From Auanema rhodensis (Eukaryota > Nematoda > Chromadorea > Rhabditida > Rhabditidae): 64,000 nt of DNA. Location: contig OZ059894.1 of assembly GCA_964057225.1 (NCBI GenBank), positions 11,108,131 to 11,172,130 of the forward strand, in the 5' to 3' direction. Below are positions 41,501 through 51,168 of this stretch, in pieces; positions within the stretch are counted from its first letter, which is position 1, and each line of letters starts with the position of its first letter. The notes under the pieces were generated by a model. The model was given only the letters and a program-made list of their open reading frames with translations. It ran no database searches and was not told the DNA's origin. The translations under genes were made by a program, and so were the position numbers.

Positions 41501-42303
41501 TGGCCCTCCAGAGCTTCTGGAGCTTCATCGCCTGGGTTTTTTGGTCTTCCTCAGGTTGTGTGTGTGGTCGGCGCCTTTGTCGGAAGTTGGGAACTTTGAT
41601 CATAATGTCAAGAGACTTTCTGATTGCGTCTACCAACTCTTCCAGGACCTGCTCGAGCTCACTTTTGCACACAACCTTTTTAATTCTATCCACCCAAGTA
41701 TTTTCAGAGTTTCTATTCGGATCAGGGTCGGCAAAAAATGGTTCTGTACTCGAAACCCTGATCTCGTTGAATATTTCACTCTCTCGCGGAAGGGGGGAAA
41801 CTTCGGCCTCTGGGGACAAGTCCAGAATTGGGGCCTCAAACAAGCGTACCGTTGATGGAGATCCTTGTTCCTGTCCACTGGATGATGTTTCCTCCATTGT
41901 ACGCTCCTCCACGGGCGGGGTGGTCGTCCTTGTGCCTGGTGGGCGGGTGTTCCTGATCCTCCGCAATATAGGGCGGGAACTGGGCTCTCTCGGAGATAGA
42001 GGTGAGATCACCACAGTTTCCTCTATGATGCGGAGGCATCCTTCAGCTTTTTTCTGATGGCTTTTAACGGCCTTCAGATTGCTGGTGAGGCCACAGGCAC
42101 GGCACTCAAATTCTACTCCGACCTCATGTTCTCTCCGAAGATGGCGGACGAGACCATTGTGGTCTGAGTAGGATCGCGGAATAGGAGCGCAGATTGAACA
42201 AGAAAAAGGGCTCTGAAGAGGCACCTTTAGCTTGTAAAGCCCTTGCTCCATCTCTAGCAGATCTAAAGACTTACGTAGTACAGTTGCAATATCGATTTAG
42301 CCA
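38594..42303 (-). mobile_element. Utopia-type non-LTR retrotransposon, copy 4, full length, mosaic
   Basis: Full-length element with 59-bp target duplications. Its 3' UTR and 3' ORF match copy 2, while its 5' part matches copy 1; the switch lies between 40197 (copy-2-like T) and 40401 (copy-1-like G). Confidence 0.9.
38973..42251 (-). CDS. Utopia ORF protein, copy 4 (intact, 1092 aa, mosaic)
   Basis: Same architecture as the ORF at 2602-5880 with all catalytic motifs. N-terminal half carries copy 1 residues (EVGVEF, NTWV, VDAIRK, WSGVAE, ESSTG), C-terminal part carries copy 2 residues (SYSNET, HCHSH, VVGMLG, EEIIN). Private change: SSTEPFFADP for PSTEPSFADP. Confidence 0.92.
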   Translation of the reverse strand: MEQGLYKLKVPLQSPFSCSICAPIPRSYSDHNGLVRHLRREHEVGVEFECRACGLTSNLKAVKSHQKKAEGCLRIIEETVVISPLSPREPSSRPILRRIRNTRPPGTRTTTPPVEERTMEETSSSGQEQGSPSTVRLFEAPILDLSPEAEVSPLPRESEIFNEIRVSSTEPFFADPDPNRNSENTWVDRIKKVVCKSELEQVLEELVDAIRKSLDIMIKVPNFRQRRRPHTQPEEDQKTQAMKLQKLWRANKKKAFRQLLGEQSETCTIPSAEVEKHFLSVHSSQGPALPITVTRPDLPASTDPLEGVFTPLEVWERIRRCSDTAPGADGLRYSHWKKFDQGGHILAAIFNTVHKLGHIPFSWKESTTVLIHKKGDKADINNWRPIALSCTIGKTYSACLTHRLLTWARAEKRLSPSQKGFVAKAGCMEHNFMLQSTIADAKRKREKIAIAWLDLANAFGSLPHETLLDVLRWSGVAEASISRVRALYTDASTRIQTGSGLTSTIPVHAGVLQGSPLSPILFNLAIEPLIKTILESSTGYKLHNHNIAVLAYADDLALVSSSSEDLQKMLDAASNAANFTGLTFKPAKCATLTIDKGKISTASYMLQSSSLPALSKFDSYSHLGIPTGMHLHKSAVPTVNIMSQHLEKIDKSLLAEWQKADAVRTFLMPCLNFHMTNGHVPKSKLVAFDKELKRCARRWMHYPPNASAEPIYLPTNYGGLGLSRLQHLSDVCEVTHAYQLLKSSDLVVADIAHQDSKKVASKRIKRQASNDETAAYYNGSVDGIFDTETSDVSSIWTRVRVAMRQLKKLINANWTCLESGLELNLNNQLLTPSLCHRSLRRALWLKDLRILLQKPDQGKVFDVTMLNKASNHFMAKGDFIRFADWRFIHKARLNTLQLNGCRRHGEGNKQCRRCSYSNETAAHVLGHCHSHTRAIQLRHNNIVDRLIKALPEPKNGEVYTNQPLPGINSTLRPDIVVVDHDAKHCSIVDVTVSYENRRQAMIAARMIKERKYADIASQYQCLGYKTSVEAYVVGMLGTMDPLNGQALRSLKISSHYNRLMEKLVVADTIKWARNIYVEHVSGVRQYEEEIIN

Positions 42304-42398
42304 TTAACCTTATTGTGAACCAATGGAACACATATCGAAGGTTAATTCGATAAGAACGATTACTACACTTTGATCTTAGCCAAAAGGCCGAGAAGCGA
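42304..42398 (-). pseudogene. U2: U2 snRNA gene, 5' part, promoter deleted
   Basis: Stem I and branch region are present, but the 5' flank is replaced: GAAGCGA joins directly to ACTTCATATT of the 5S-U2 spacer. The first U2 base, the whole promoter side and a 5S pair are missing, so this 5' half cannot use its normal promoter. Confidence 0.9.
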
Positions 42399-43425
42399 AC
42401 TTCATATTTATTGTAATAGAAAATTTTATTTTCAGACGTCTTGGTTAACAATGATATGTTTTACCCCCTTATAATTTTTATCATAATGTTCCTTATACGG
42501 AACGCTCAATGAAACTTGCTTCCAGAAAAATTTCTTTCTATTTTTTCTTCATATGTACGTAGATACTATAGAGAACTATGATAGAAAACTTTAACATTCA
42601 CGAAATCATCATTTCTCATTACGCTACGGAGGTTTAAAAAGCTGTGTTTTACCTTATAATAGACCGGAAAACCCTTGTGTTAAAACTGGACCGTTTTTAC
42701 ACATATAAAAATGTCCCGTATTCGGGACCCTAATGTAACTTTTGATTCCCTATATTTTTTTTCATGAAATTTACAATCTACTGTAGAAAGAAGAATTATT
42801 TTTATAAAAACTGTAAATTTTTGAAAAATGAAAACAAAACGAAAACAAAAACAACTTTTTTTTGAACATTTTCTCACACAAGGGTCCCCCCTTACCTACT
42901 TTTTTTCTCATTACTCGTTTCAACCTCATCCGATCACTCTGCAAACATGTTTAATCGTTCTAACTTGTTGAAATACGTCTTAAAAGTCTAAACAACATGC
43001 ATATGCATAATAGAAACCACCCGAATAGGCCCCCACGCACTAAACGAGATATATACATTACCAGTATAGTAATAGAACACATATTGAAGATTAATTCGAT
43101 AAGAACAATTTATTGACGTAGAGAATGTTTGTTCCGAAAAACTACAATATTAAACTATAAAAGTAACAAAAGCGTAGAGGCAGCAAAGACATGAATAAAC
43201 ATAAATGTAAATACAGAATTACCAGGTAGTACATAAGTATGACAAAAAATTATAAGAAAGCCATGAAAATAGAAGGTTTGTGAACAAATGAGAGGTACAT
43301 CTTTGATCGTATAGTCATTTCTAAACCGTTCGTATGCTGCAGCATCGTCATAAGCGTCACTCAAGTTGAATTTCCATGTGTACTACACGATTTTCATTCT
43401 TATTGTTACATTCTTTCCCTGAGGG
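42399..43425. repeat. Truncated array spacer after a deletion junction
   Basis: Right-hand part of the 5S-U2 spacer (equivalent to 9713-10740) with no TA tract and no 5S genes to its left. Contains the fossil junction from about 43059. No gene seen. Confidence 0.85.
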
Positions 43426-43572
43426 AATGGGCCGTTCCCGCCAGCAGTGCAAGAGCGGGTCGACCCGTGAGGTGGAGCTAGCAAGCCAGCATCTACCTCA
43501 AGTCTCAAAAATCGGTTAACCTTATTGTGAACCAATGGAACACATATCGAAGGTTAATTCGATAAGAACGAT
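43426..43572 (-). pseudogene. U2: U2 snRNA gene, 3' part, split by a 784-bp element
   Basis: Sm site and stem-loops III-IV; 43533-43572 is a 40-bp target duplication matched at 44357-44396. Confidence 0.9.
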
Positions 43573-44356
43573 TTATTGAAGTAGTCAATGTTTGTCCCGG
43601 AGGACTACAATTTTAAAATAATTACTGAAGCCGTTAGGCAGCGAGAAAATAGTAAGGATACTATCCGCACTGAGTGCGTCGTATCATGAAAAAAAAAAGA
43701 GAATGTAAAGAAGGTAGAGCATAGACTTAGATAATGACATCACTAGTTGTAGATTTGTGGCATCTGCAGCTGCGGGTATGAGGATCAGCATGAACAGATT
43801 AAATTCACATGAACAAAGTGGGAACATTTTGAGGAACTTAGGGAACGGAGTAATGCGATCATTTTCAAAAATAGAATTACCTATCTGTAGCTACGGATAA
43901 AGAGGAATAGCTTTGAATAGATGGAAATTTACATGAAAATATGTGACATTATGAAGCAGCACAATAGATAATGAGACTACGGAAAAAATAGTATCCTTTT
44001 GCGTTCTTGATGGATCTGCGGCTCCCGTCATTGGCTGCGGTTTCGGTGCTCAGCTGGCTAGTCGTCGGCGTTGGACATCGTGGATCGTAATGAGGTTTTC
44101 CATAGATTCCGGCTCGGCTGGTTCTGTGTGCGTTCTTCTCCGTTGTCGTGGTGGTGTTCTTCTCTGCTTTTTCCTACTCCAAAATTTAACTATACTGAAG
44201 GTAGAGCTTTGTTTCACAATTGCTACCAAGAGTGAAGAACATTAGCTACTACCAACAGCATAGGACCGCCTCAAGGCCTGGTAGATCAATCAGTGTTGCT
44301 TCAATCACCAAGTATTGCGGCCTAGGCCCTTGGATCAATTCACAACACCAGTATAG
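43573..44356 (-). mobile_element. 784-bp non-autonomous U2-inserted element
   Basis: Unlike the Utopia copies in sequence, but inserted in U2 in the same orientation and at the same 3' junction. The target duplication is 40 bp rather than 57-59. Its 3' terminus (TTTATTGA, 7 nt, AATGTT on the plus strand) has the same layout as the Utopia 3' end. No ORF could encode a reverse transcriptase; the longest coding-like stretch is about 60 codons on the minus strand, including RQRRRTHTEPAEPE near 44108-44150. It is best read as a non-autonomous, internally deleted or 5'-shortened relative of a U2-specific element. Its sequence is single-copy in this window apart from the fossil ends in each spacer. 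Confidence 0.75.
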
Positions 44357-44435
44357 CAATGGAACACATATCGAAGGTTAATTCGATAAGAACGATTACT
44401 ACACTTTGATCTTAGCCAAAAGGCCGAGAAGCGAT
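44357..44435 (-). pseudogene. U2: U2 snRNA gene, 5' part, split by the 784-bp element
   Basis: Stem I, branch-recognition region and the start of stem IIa with intact 5' flank. The target duplication covers 44357-44396. Confidence 0.9.
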
Positions 44436-44878
44436 ACAGCATAGCCATGAGTATCAAAGACATCAAGCAAATGTATCGTACTTGTTACGAGTGCACTCTC
44501 TCATTTGAATATAAAAGTGTGGTTTGACAATCTTGACTGTACAGGTCATAAATGGCTCATATAAACTGTGGATTTACTCAACTTTTGGACTTATTTTTTT
44601 CTTATTCGAAGCGCTGCACTTTTTTCTATTCTTTTTATTCAAATACTTGTATATAGTTTTATATGTACGGTTGCAAAGTTTCCGAATATTTTATATATTT
44701 TTATACAATAATTAGGAGAAGGTTAATACAATGAAATCTCCCAACTTTACAGTGTTTGTATTGCTTACAGTATCTAGAACAACCACTCTTGTAATATTAG
44801 AGCACATATCAATCAACAACTTTTTCTAGTTATCAAAGCTTTTTTATTTCTTCAAGATATTTCAAATAAAATATAAAA
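44436..44878. repeat. Spacer upstream of U2
   Basis: Same 443-bp segment as 8468-8910. No gene seen. Confidence 0.8.
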
Positions 44879-44996
44879 GCTTACGACACCCGGGATTCCC
44901 AAGCCGTCTCCGATCCAAGTACTAACCGGGCCCAACGTTGCTTGACTTGCCAGATCGGACGGGATGGCGTACTTTCAACGTGGTATGGTCGTAAGC
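44879..44996 (-). rRNA. 5S rRNA: 5S rRNA gene, type a
   Basis: Same 118-nt sequence as the copy at 206-323. Confidence 0.96.
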
Positions 44997-45238
44997 AATG
45001 TTATATTCTTCATTATCAGTTATATCACTCTAAATCTTGTTGTTAATAGTTAGGACCACAAAGAAAACAACAGGAACAGTAACAAATGAAATGCCCAAAC
45101 TTTACAGTGTTCGAGTTATTTACAGTATCTAAGACTACCTCTGTCGTGTTATTAGAGCAAACATTCGATTAACAACAACTTTTTTTTAGTTATCAAAGCT
45201 TTTTTATTTCTTCAAAAAATTTCAAATAAAATATAAAA

Positions 45239-45356
45239 GCTTACGACACCCGGGATTCCCAAGCCGTCTCCGATCCAAGTACTAACCGGGCCCAACGTTG
45301 CTTGACTTGCCAGATCGGACGGGATGGCGTACTTTCAACGTGGTATGGTCGTAAGC
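45239..45356 (-). rRNA. 5S rRNA: 5S rRNA gene, type b
   Basis: Same 118-nt sequence. Confidence 0.96.
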
Positions 45357-45498
45357 AATGTCATATTCTTCATTATCAGTTATATCACTCTAAATCTTGT
45401 TGTTAATAGATACGACCACAAAGAAAACAACAGGAACAGTAACAATAACAAAAAAAATTTTTTTTTCACCTATGTGTCTAAAGGTTAGCCATGTATCC

Positions 45499-45546
<48 letters not shown>

Positions 45547-46726
45547 ACAGTAAAAAGTCCAATCAAGAGAGAAATTTTTTCAACACATAGTTGTTTTTTT
45601 TTTAAATATCATTGTTTTTCCTCATAACTCGGTTTAAACTCGTTCTAACCCGTTGAAATACGTCTAGAAAGTCTTTATAACATGCATATGTATGATAGAA
45701 CTTCATATTTATTGTAATAGAAAATTTTATTTTCAGACGTCTTGGTTAACAATGATATGTTTTACCCCCTTATAATTTTTATCATAATGTTCCTTATACG
45801 GAACGCTCAATGAAACTTGCTTCCAGAAAAATTTCTTTCTATTTTTTCTTCATATGTACGTAGATACTATAGAGAACTATGATAGAAAACTTTAACATTC
45901 ACGAAATCATCATTTCTCATTACGCTACGGAGGTTTAAAAAGCTGTGTTTTACCTTATAATAGACCGGAAAACCCTTGTGTTAAAACTGGACCGTTTTTA
46001 CACATATAAAAATGTCCCGTATTCGGGACCCTAATGTAACTTTTGATTCCCTATATTTTTTTTCATGAAATTTACAATCTACTGTAGAAAGAAGAATTAT
46101 TTTTATAAAAACTGTAAATTTTTGAAAAATGAAAACAAAACGAAAACAAAAACAACTTTTTTTTGAACATTTTCTCACACAAGGGTCCCCCCTTACCTAC
46201 TTTTTTTCTCATTACTCGTTTCAACCTCATCCGATCACTCTGCAAACATGTTTAATCGTTCTAACTTGTTGAAATACGTCTTAAAAGTCTAAACAACATG
46301 CATATGCATAATAGAAACCACCCGAATAGGCCCCCACGCACTAAACGAGATATATACATTACCAGTATAGTAATAGAACACATATTGAAGATTAATTCGA
46401 TAAGAACAATTTATTGACGTAGAGAATGTTTGTTCCGAAAAACTACAATATTAAACTATAAAAGTAACAAAAGCGTAGAGGCAGCAAAGACATGAATAAA
46501 CATAAATGTAAATACAGAATTACCAGGTAGTACATAAGTATGACAAAAAATTATAAGAAAGCCATGAAAATAGAAGGTTTGTGAACAAATGAGAGGTACA
46601 TCTTTGATCGTATAGTCATTTCTAAACCGTTCGTATGCTGCAGCATCGTCATAAGCGTCACTCAAGTTGAATTTCCATGTGTACTACACGATTTTCATTC
46701 TTATTGTTACATTCTTTCCCTGAGGG
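45357..46726. repeat. Array spacer between 5S pair and U2 3' end
   Basis: As 684-2049; TA tract 45502-45544. No gene seen. Confidence 0.85.
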
Positions 46727-46875
46727 AATGGGCCGTTCCCGCCAGCAGTGCAAGAGCGGGTCGACCCGTGAGGTGGAGCTAGCAAGCCAGCATCTACCTC
46801 AAGTCTCAAAAATCGGTTAACCTTATTGTGAACCAATGGAACACATATCGAAGGTTAATTCGATAAGAACGATTA
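46727..46875 (-). pseudogene. U2: U2 snRNA gene, 3' part only
   Basis: Sm site and stem-loops III-IV followed by truncated Utopia copy 5. No 5' part exists: it was removed with the element's 5' end by the deletion at 48878. Confidence 0.9.
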
Positions 46876-48878
46876 ATGGTTTATTGGATAACTAATGTTA
46901 TGAAACAATAAATAACCAATAAAAAAGAGCCCAGAATCGGGGAGACGGTATTACCAGTACAACTTAAAACAACAAGTGATTAAAAAGTACAAAATAAAAC
47001 ACATTACCAACAGAGGCTAAAACGACTCAAGAGTCGGGGGAGTGGGTTAAAAAAAGTAATGAATAACAAAAAAAATGAATAATAAAGCAGAACAGTGAAA
47101 AGTAAATATCAAGTGCCGCTATGATCAAACAATTTGAGTGCCTACGGCAATGGTGTTAAAAATAAACAACAAAATACATGTACCAATGAAGGTCAGAAAG
47201 AGAGAAAGAAAAAAGACAAAAATAAGTAATACAAAAAGTAAAAAATATATTACAATCAAATCACAAACAAGTCAATGGATAATTTCTTCTTCATACTGCC
47301 TTACACCAGAAACATGTTCCACGTAGATATTCCTGGCCCACTTGATGGTATCGGCGACGACGAGCTTCTCCATTAGCCGGTTGTAGTGGCTGCTGATCTT
47401 GAGTGATCGGAGGGCTTGTACGTTGAGCGGGTCCATAGTTCCAAGCATTCCTACAACATACGCTTCTACACTAGTCTTATAACCAAGACATTGGTATTGG
47501 CTGGCTATGTCAGCATATTTCCTCTCCTTTATCATACGCGCGGCTATCATGGCTTGTCGGCGGTTTTCATAGCTCACTGTAACATCAACGATACTACAGT
47601 GTTTTGCGTCATGATCGACCACTACTATGTCAGGTCGGAGTGTACTATTAATGCCAGGAAGAGGCTGGTTAGTGTAAACTTCTCCGTTTTTAGGCTCTGG
47701 CAGGGCTTTGATAAGACGGTCCACGATGTTGTTGTGGCGGAGTTGGATTGCTCTCGTGTGAAAGTGGCAGTGTCCAAGAACATGTGCAGCAGTTTCGTTG
47801 GGGTAACTACACCTGCGGCACTGTTTGTTTCCTTCTCCGTGTCTTCTACAGCCATTGAGCTGGAGAGTATTAAGTCGAGCCTTGTGGATGAATCGCCAAT
47901 CAGCAAACCGTATGAAATCTCCCTTCGCCATAAAGTGATTGGACGCTTTGTTGAGCATTGTGACATCAAAGACTTTCCCTTGATCCGGTTTTTGAAGAAG
48001 GATCCGAAGGTCTTTCAGCCATAATGCACGTCGCAGGCTTCTGTGGCATAGTGAAGGTGTTAACAGTTGGTTGTTTAGATTGAGTTCTAAACCACTTTCG
48101 AGGCATGTCCAGTTAGCGTTGATGAGTTTCTTGAGTTGACGCATCGCTACTCTTACTCTAGTCCAGATGGAGGAAACATCAGATGTTTCGGTGTCGAAAA
48201 TGCCATCAACGGAACCGTTGTAATATGCAGCTGTCTCATCGTTACTGGCTTGACGTTTAATCCTTTTTGATGCTACTTTTATTGAGTCTTGATGCGCAAT
48301 ATCAGCTACTACAAGATCAGATGACTTCAAAAGTTGGTAGGCATGAGTGACTTCACAGACGTCTGACAGGTGTTGGAGTCGAGAGAGACCAAGTCCGCCG
48401 TAGTTAGTTGGCAGGTAGATTGGTTCAGCACTGGCGTTTGGAGGATAGTGCATCCATCTACGGGCACAGCGTTTGAGTTCTTTGTCAAAGGCGACTAGTT
48501 TACTCTTTGGGACGTGGCCATTCGTCATATGAAAATTAAGGCAGGGCATCAGGAAGGTGCGTACTGCGTCAGCTTTCTGCCATTCAGCAAGTAAGGATTT
48601 GTCAATTTTTTCCAAGTGTTGACTCATGATATTCACTGTTGGAACCGCAGACTTATGTAAATGCATTCCAGTAGGGATTCCCAGGTGGGAGTAGCTGTCA
48701 AATTTGCTGAGAGCGGGTAGAAAGCAGCTCTGAAGCATGTATGAGGCTGTTGATATTTTCCCTTTGTCGATCGTCAAAGTGGCGCATTTCGCTGGTTTGA
48801 AGGTCAAGCCTGTGAAATTAGCCGCATTTGATGCTGCGTCCAACATTTTCTGTAGATCTTCTGATGATGAGGAGACCA
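46876..48878 (-). mobile_element. Utopia-type non-LTR retrotransposon, copy 5, 5'-deleted
   Basis: 3' UTR and C-terminal half, closest to copy 3. It stops at GGAGACCA and continues straight into the array spacer (TTGTGTTAAAAC), not into U2. So this is a secondary deletion, not ordinary 5' truncation during integration, which would leave U2 sequence at the junction. Confidence 0.9.
47272..48878 (-). pseudogene. Utopia ORF fragment, copy 5 (about 535 codons)
   Basis: Open frame from the junction to the normal stop. It begins immediately after the YADD motif, so the RT catalytic core and the N-terminal fingers are lost while the thumb region, CCHC knuckle and endonuclease remain. The apparent initial ATG is created by the junction. 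Residues SCFLPAL, QDSIKV and LNVQAL mark it as copy-3 lineage. Confidence 0.9.
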
Positions 48879-49629
48879 TTGTGTTAAAACTGGACCGTTT
48901 TTACACATATAAAAATGTCCCGTATTCGGGACCCTAATGTAACTTTTGATTCCCTATATTTTTTTTCATGAAATTTACAATCTACTGTAGAAAGAAGAAT
49001 TATTTTTATAAAAACTGTAAATTTTTGAAAAATGAAAACAAAACGAAAACAAAAACAACTTTTTTTTGAACATTTTCTCACACAAGGGTCCCCCCTTACC
49101 TACTTTTTTTCTCATTACTCGTTTCAACCTCATCCGATCACTCTGCAAACATGTTTAATCGTTCTAACTTGTTGAAATACGTCTTAAAAGTCTAAACAAC
49201 ATGCATATGCATAATAGAAACCACCCGAATAGGCCCCCACGCACTAAACGAGATATATACATTACCAGTATAGTAATAGAACACATATTGAAGATTAATT
49301 CGATAAGAACAATTTATTGACGTAGAGAATGTTTGTTCCGAAAAACTACAATATTAAACTATAAAAGTAACAAAAGCGTAGAGGCAGCAAAGACATGAAT
49401 AAACATAAATGTAAATACAGAATTACCAGGTAGTACATAAGTATGACAAAAAATTATAAGAAAGCCATGAAAATAGAAGGTTTGTGAACAAATGAGAGGT
49501 ACATCTTTGATCGTATAGTCATTTCTAAACCGTTCGTATGCTGCAGCATCGTCATAAGCGTCACTCAAGTTGAATTTCCATGTGTACTACACGATTTTCA
49601 TTCTTATTGTTACATTCTTTCCCTGAGGG
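48879..49629. repeat. Truncated array spacer after a deletion junction
   Basis: Right-hand 751 bp of the 5S-U2 spacer. The 5S pair, TA tract and left half are missing. Fossil junction from about 49263. No gene seen. Confidence 0.85.
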
Positions 49630-49815
49630 AATGGGCCGTTCCCGCCAGCAGTGCAAGAGCGGGTCGACCCGTGAGGTGGAGCTAGCAAGCCAGCATCTAC
49701 CTCAAGTCTCAAAAATCGGTTAACCTTATTGTGAACCAATGGAACACATATCGAAGGTTAATTCGATAAGAACGATTACTACACTTTGATCTTAGCCAAA
49801 AGGCCGAGAAGCGAT
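49630..49815 (-). ncRNA. U2: U2 snRNA gene, uninterrupted
   Basis: Same 186-nt gene as 8282-8467, with normal 5' flank. Confidence 0.95.
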
Positions 49816-50258
49816 ACAGCATAGCCATGAGTATCAAAGACATCAAGCAAATGTATCGTACTTGTTACGAGTGCACTCTCTCATTTGAATATAAAAGTGT
49901 GGTTTGACAATCTTGACTGTACAGGTCATAAATGGCTCATATAAACTGTGGATTTACTCAACTTTTGGACTTATTTTTTTCTTATTCGAAGCGCTGCACT
50001 TTTTTCTATTCTTTTTATTCAAATACTTGTATATAGTTTTATATGTACGGTTGCAAAGTTTCCGAATATTTTATATATTTTTATACAATAATTAGGAGAA
50101 GGTTAATACAATGAAATCTCCCAACTTTACAGTGTTTGTATTGCTTACAGTATCTAGAACAACCACTCTTGTAATATTAGAGCACATATCAATCAACAAC
50201 TTTTTCTAGTTATCAAAGCTTTTTTATTTCTTCAAGATATTTCAAATAAAATATAAAA
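49816..50258. repeat. Spacer upstream of U2
   Basis: Same 443-bp segment as 8468-8910. No gene seen. Confidence 0.8.
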
Positions 50259-50376
50259 GCTTACGACACCCGGGATTCCCAAGCCGTCTCCGATCCAAGT
50301 ACTAACCGGGCCCAACGTTGCTTGACTTGCCAGATCGGACGGGATGGCGTACTTTCAACGTGGTATGGTCGTAAGT
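50259..50376 (-). rRNA. 5S rRNA: 5S rRNA gene, type a, first-base variant
   Basis: As the copy at 206-323 except for C to T on the plus strand at 50376, which makes the first transcribed base A instead of G and turns the terminal G-C pair of helix I into A-C. It is the only variant 5S coding sequence I noticed. Confidence 0.93.
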
Positions 50377-50618
50377 AATGTTATATTCTTCATTATCAGT
50401 TATATCACTCTAAATCTTGTTGTTAATAGTTAGGACCACAAAGAAAACAACAGGAACAGTAACAAATGAAATGCCCAAACTTTACAGTGTTCGAGTTATT
50501 TACAGTATCTAAGACTACCTCTGTCGTGTTATTAGAGCAAACATTCGATTAACAACAACTTTTTTTTAGTTATCAAAGCTTTTTTATTTCTTCAAAAAAT
50601 TTCAAATAAAATATAAAA

Positions 50619-50727
50619 GCTTACGACACCCGGGATTCCCAAGCCGTCTCCGATCCAAGTACTAACCGGGCCCAACGTTGCTTGACTTGCCAGATCGGAC
50701 GGGATGGCGTACTTTCAACGTGGTATG
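50619..50727 (-). pseudogene. 5S rRNA: 5S rRNA gene (type b), 3' part, split by BEL element 2
   Basis: Carries nt 10-118 of 5S and ends in the 5-bp target duplication GTATG (50723-50727). The first nine nucleotides lie beyond the element. Confidence 0.95.
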
Positions 50728-51168
50728 TTTGGACTATGAATCCAAGAGTTATTCCAGGGGAATAGCTGTAGTATTACTCGTTCGACGTGATACAGGAGTT
50801 AATACCGTTTAGGAGTATTAACGAAGGTTGATACTCGAAGAGAATATTATCAGGGTTGAACTTCGCAGATTTGGGTTTAAAAGGTTTATTAAATAAAGAT
50901 GGTACAGTGGTAGAAAAGTTAGATATTAAAGTGAAGGTTTCTTGGGTTTATATATGATTTAGCTTAAGGGTGATATTTGATATTTGAATAGAAAGGTCAC
51001 GTTAATGTAAACTATAGAGGTGATAAAAGTTCAACATCCTTTGAGAATGTTGCGCAATAGGTTAATGATACAATTATTCGGTTAATAGATAATGGTTCAG
51101 TATTTCAGAAGAGTTATGTTTATATTGTAAATCATGATATTTTGTTAATAGTCAGGCATTTGCCGACA
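50728..51168 (-). repeat. 3' LTR of BEL element 2
   Basis: On the minus strand it reads TGTCGGCAAATG...AGTCCAAA, with TATATAAA near 50946-50953 and AATAAA near 50893. The first codons of the LTR encode the last five residues of the polyprotein. Confidence 0.95.
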
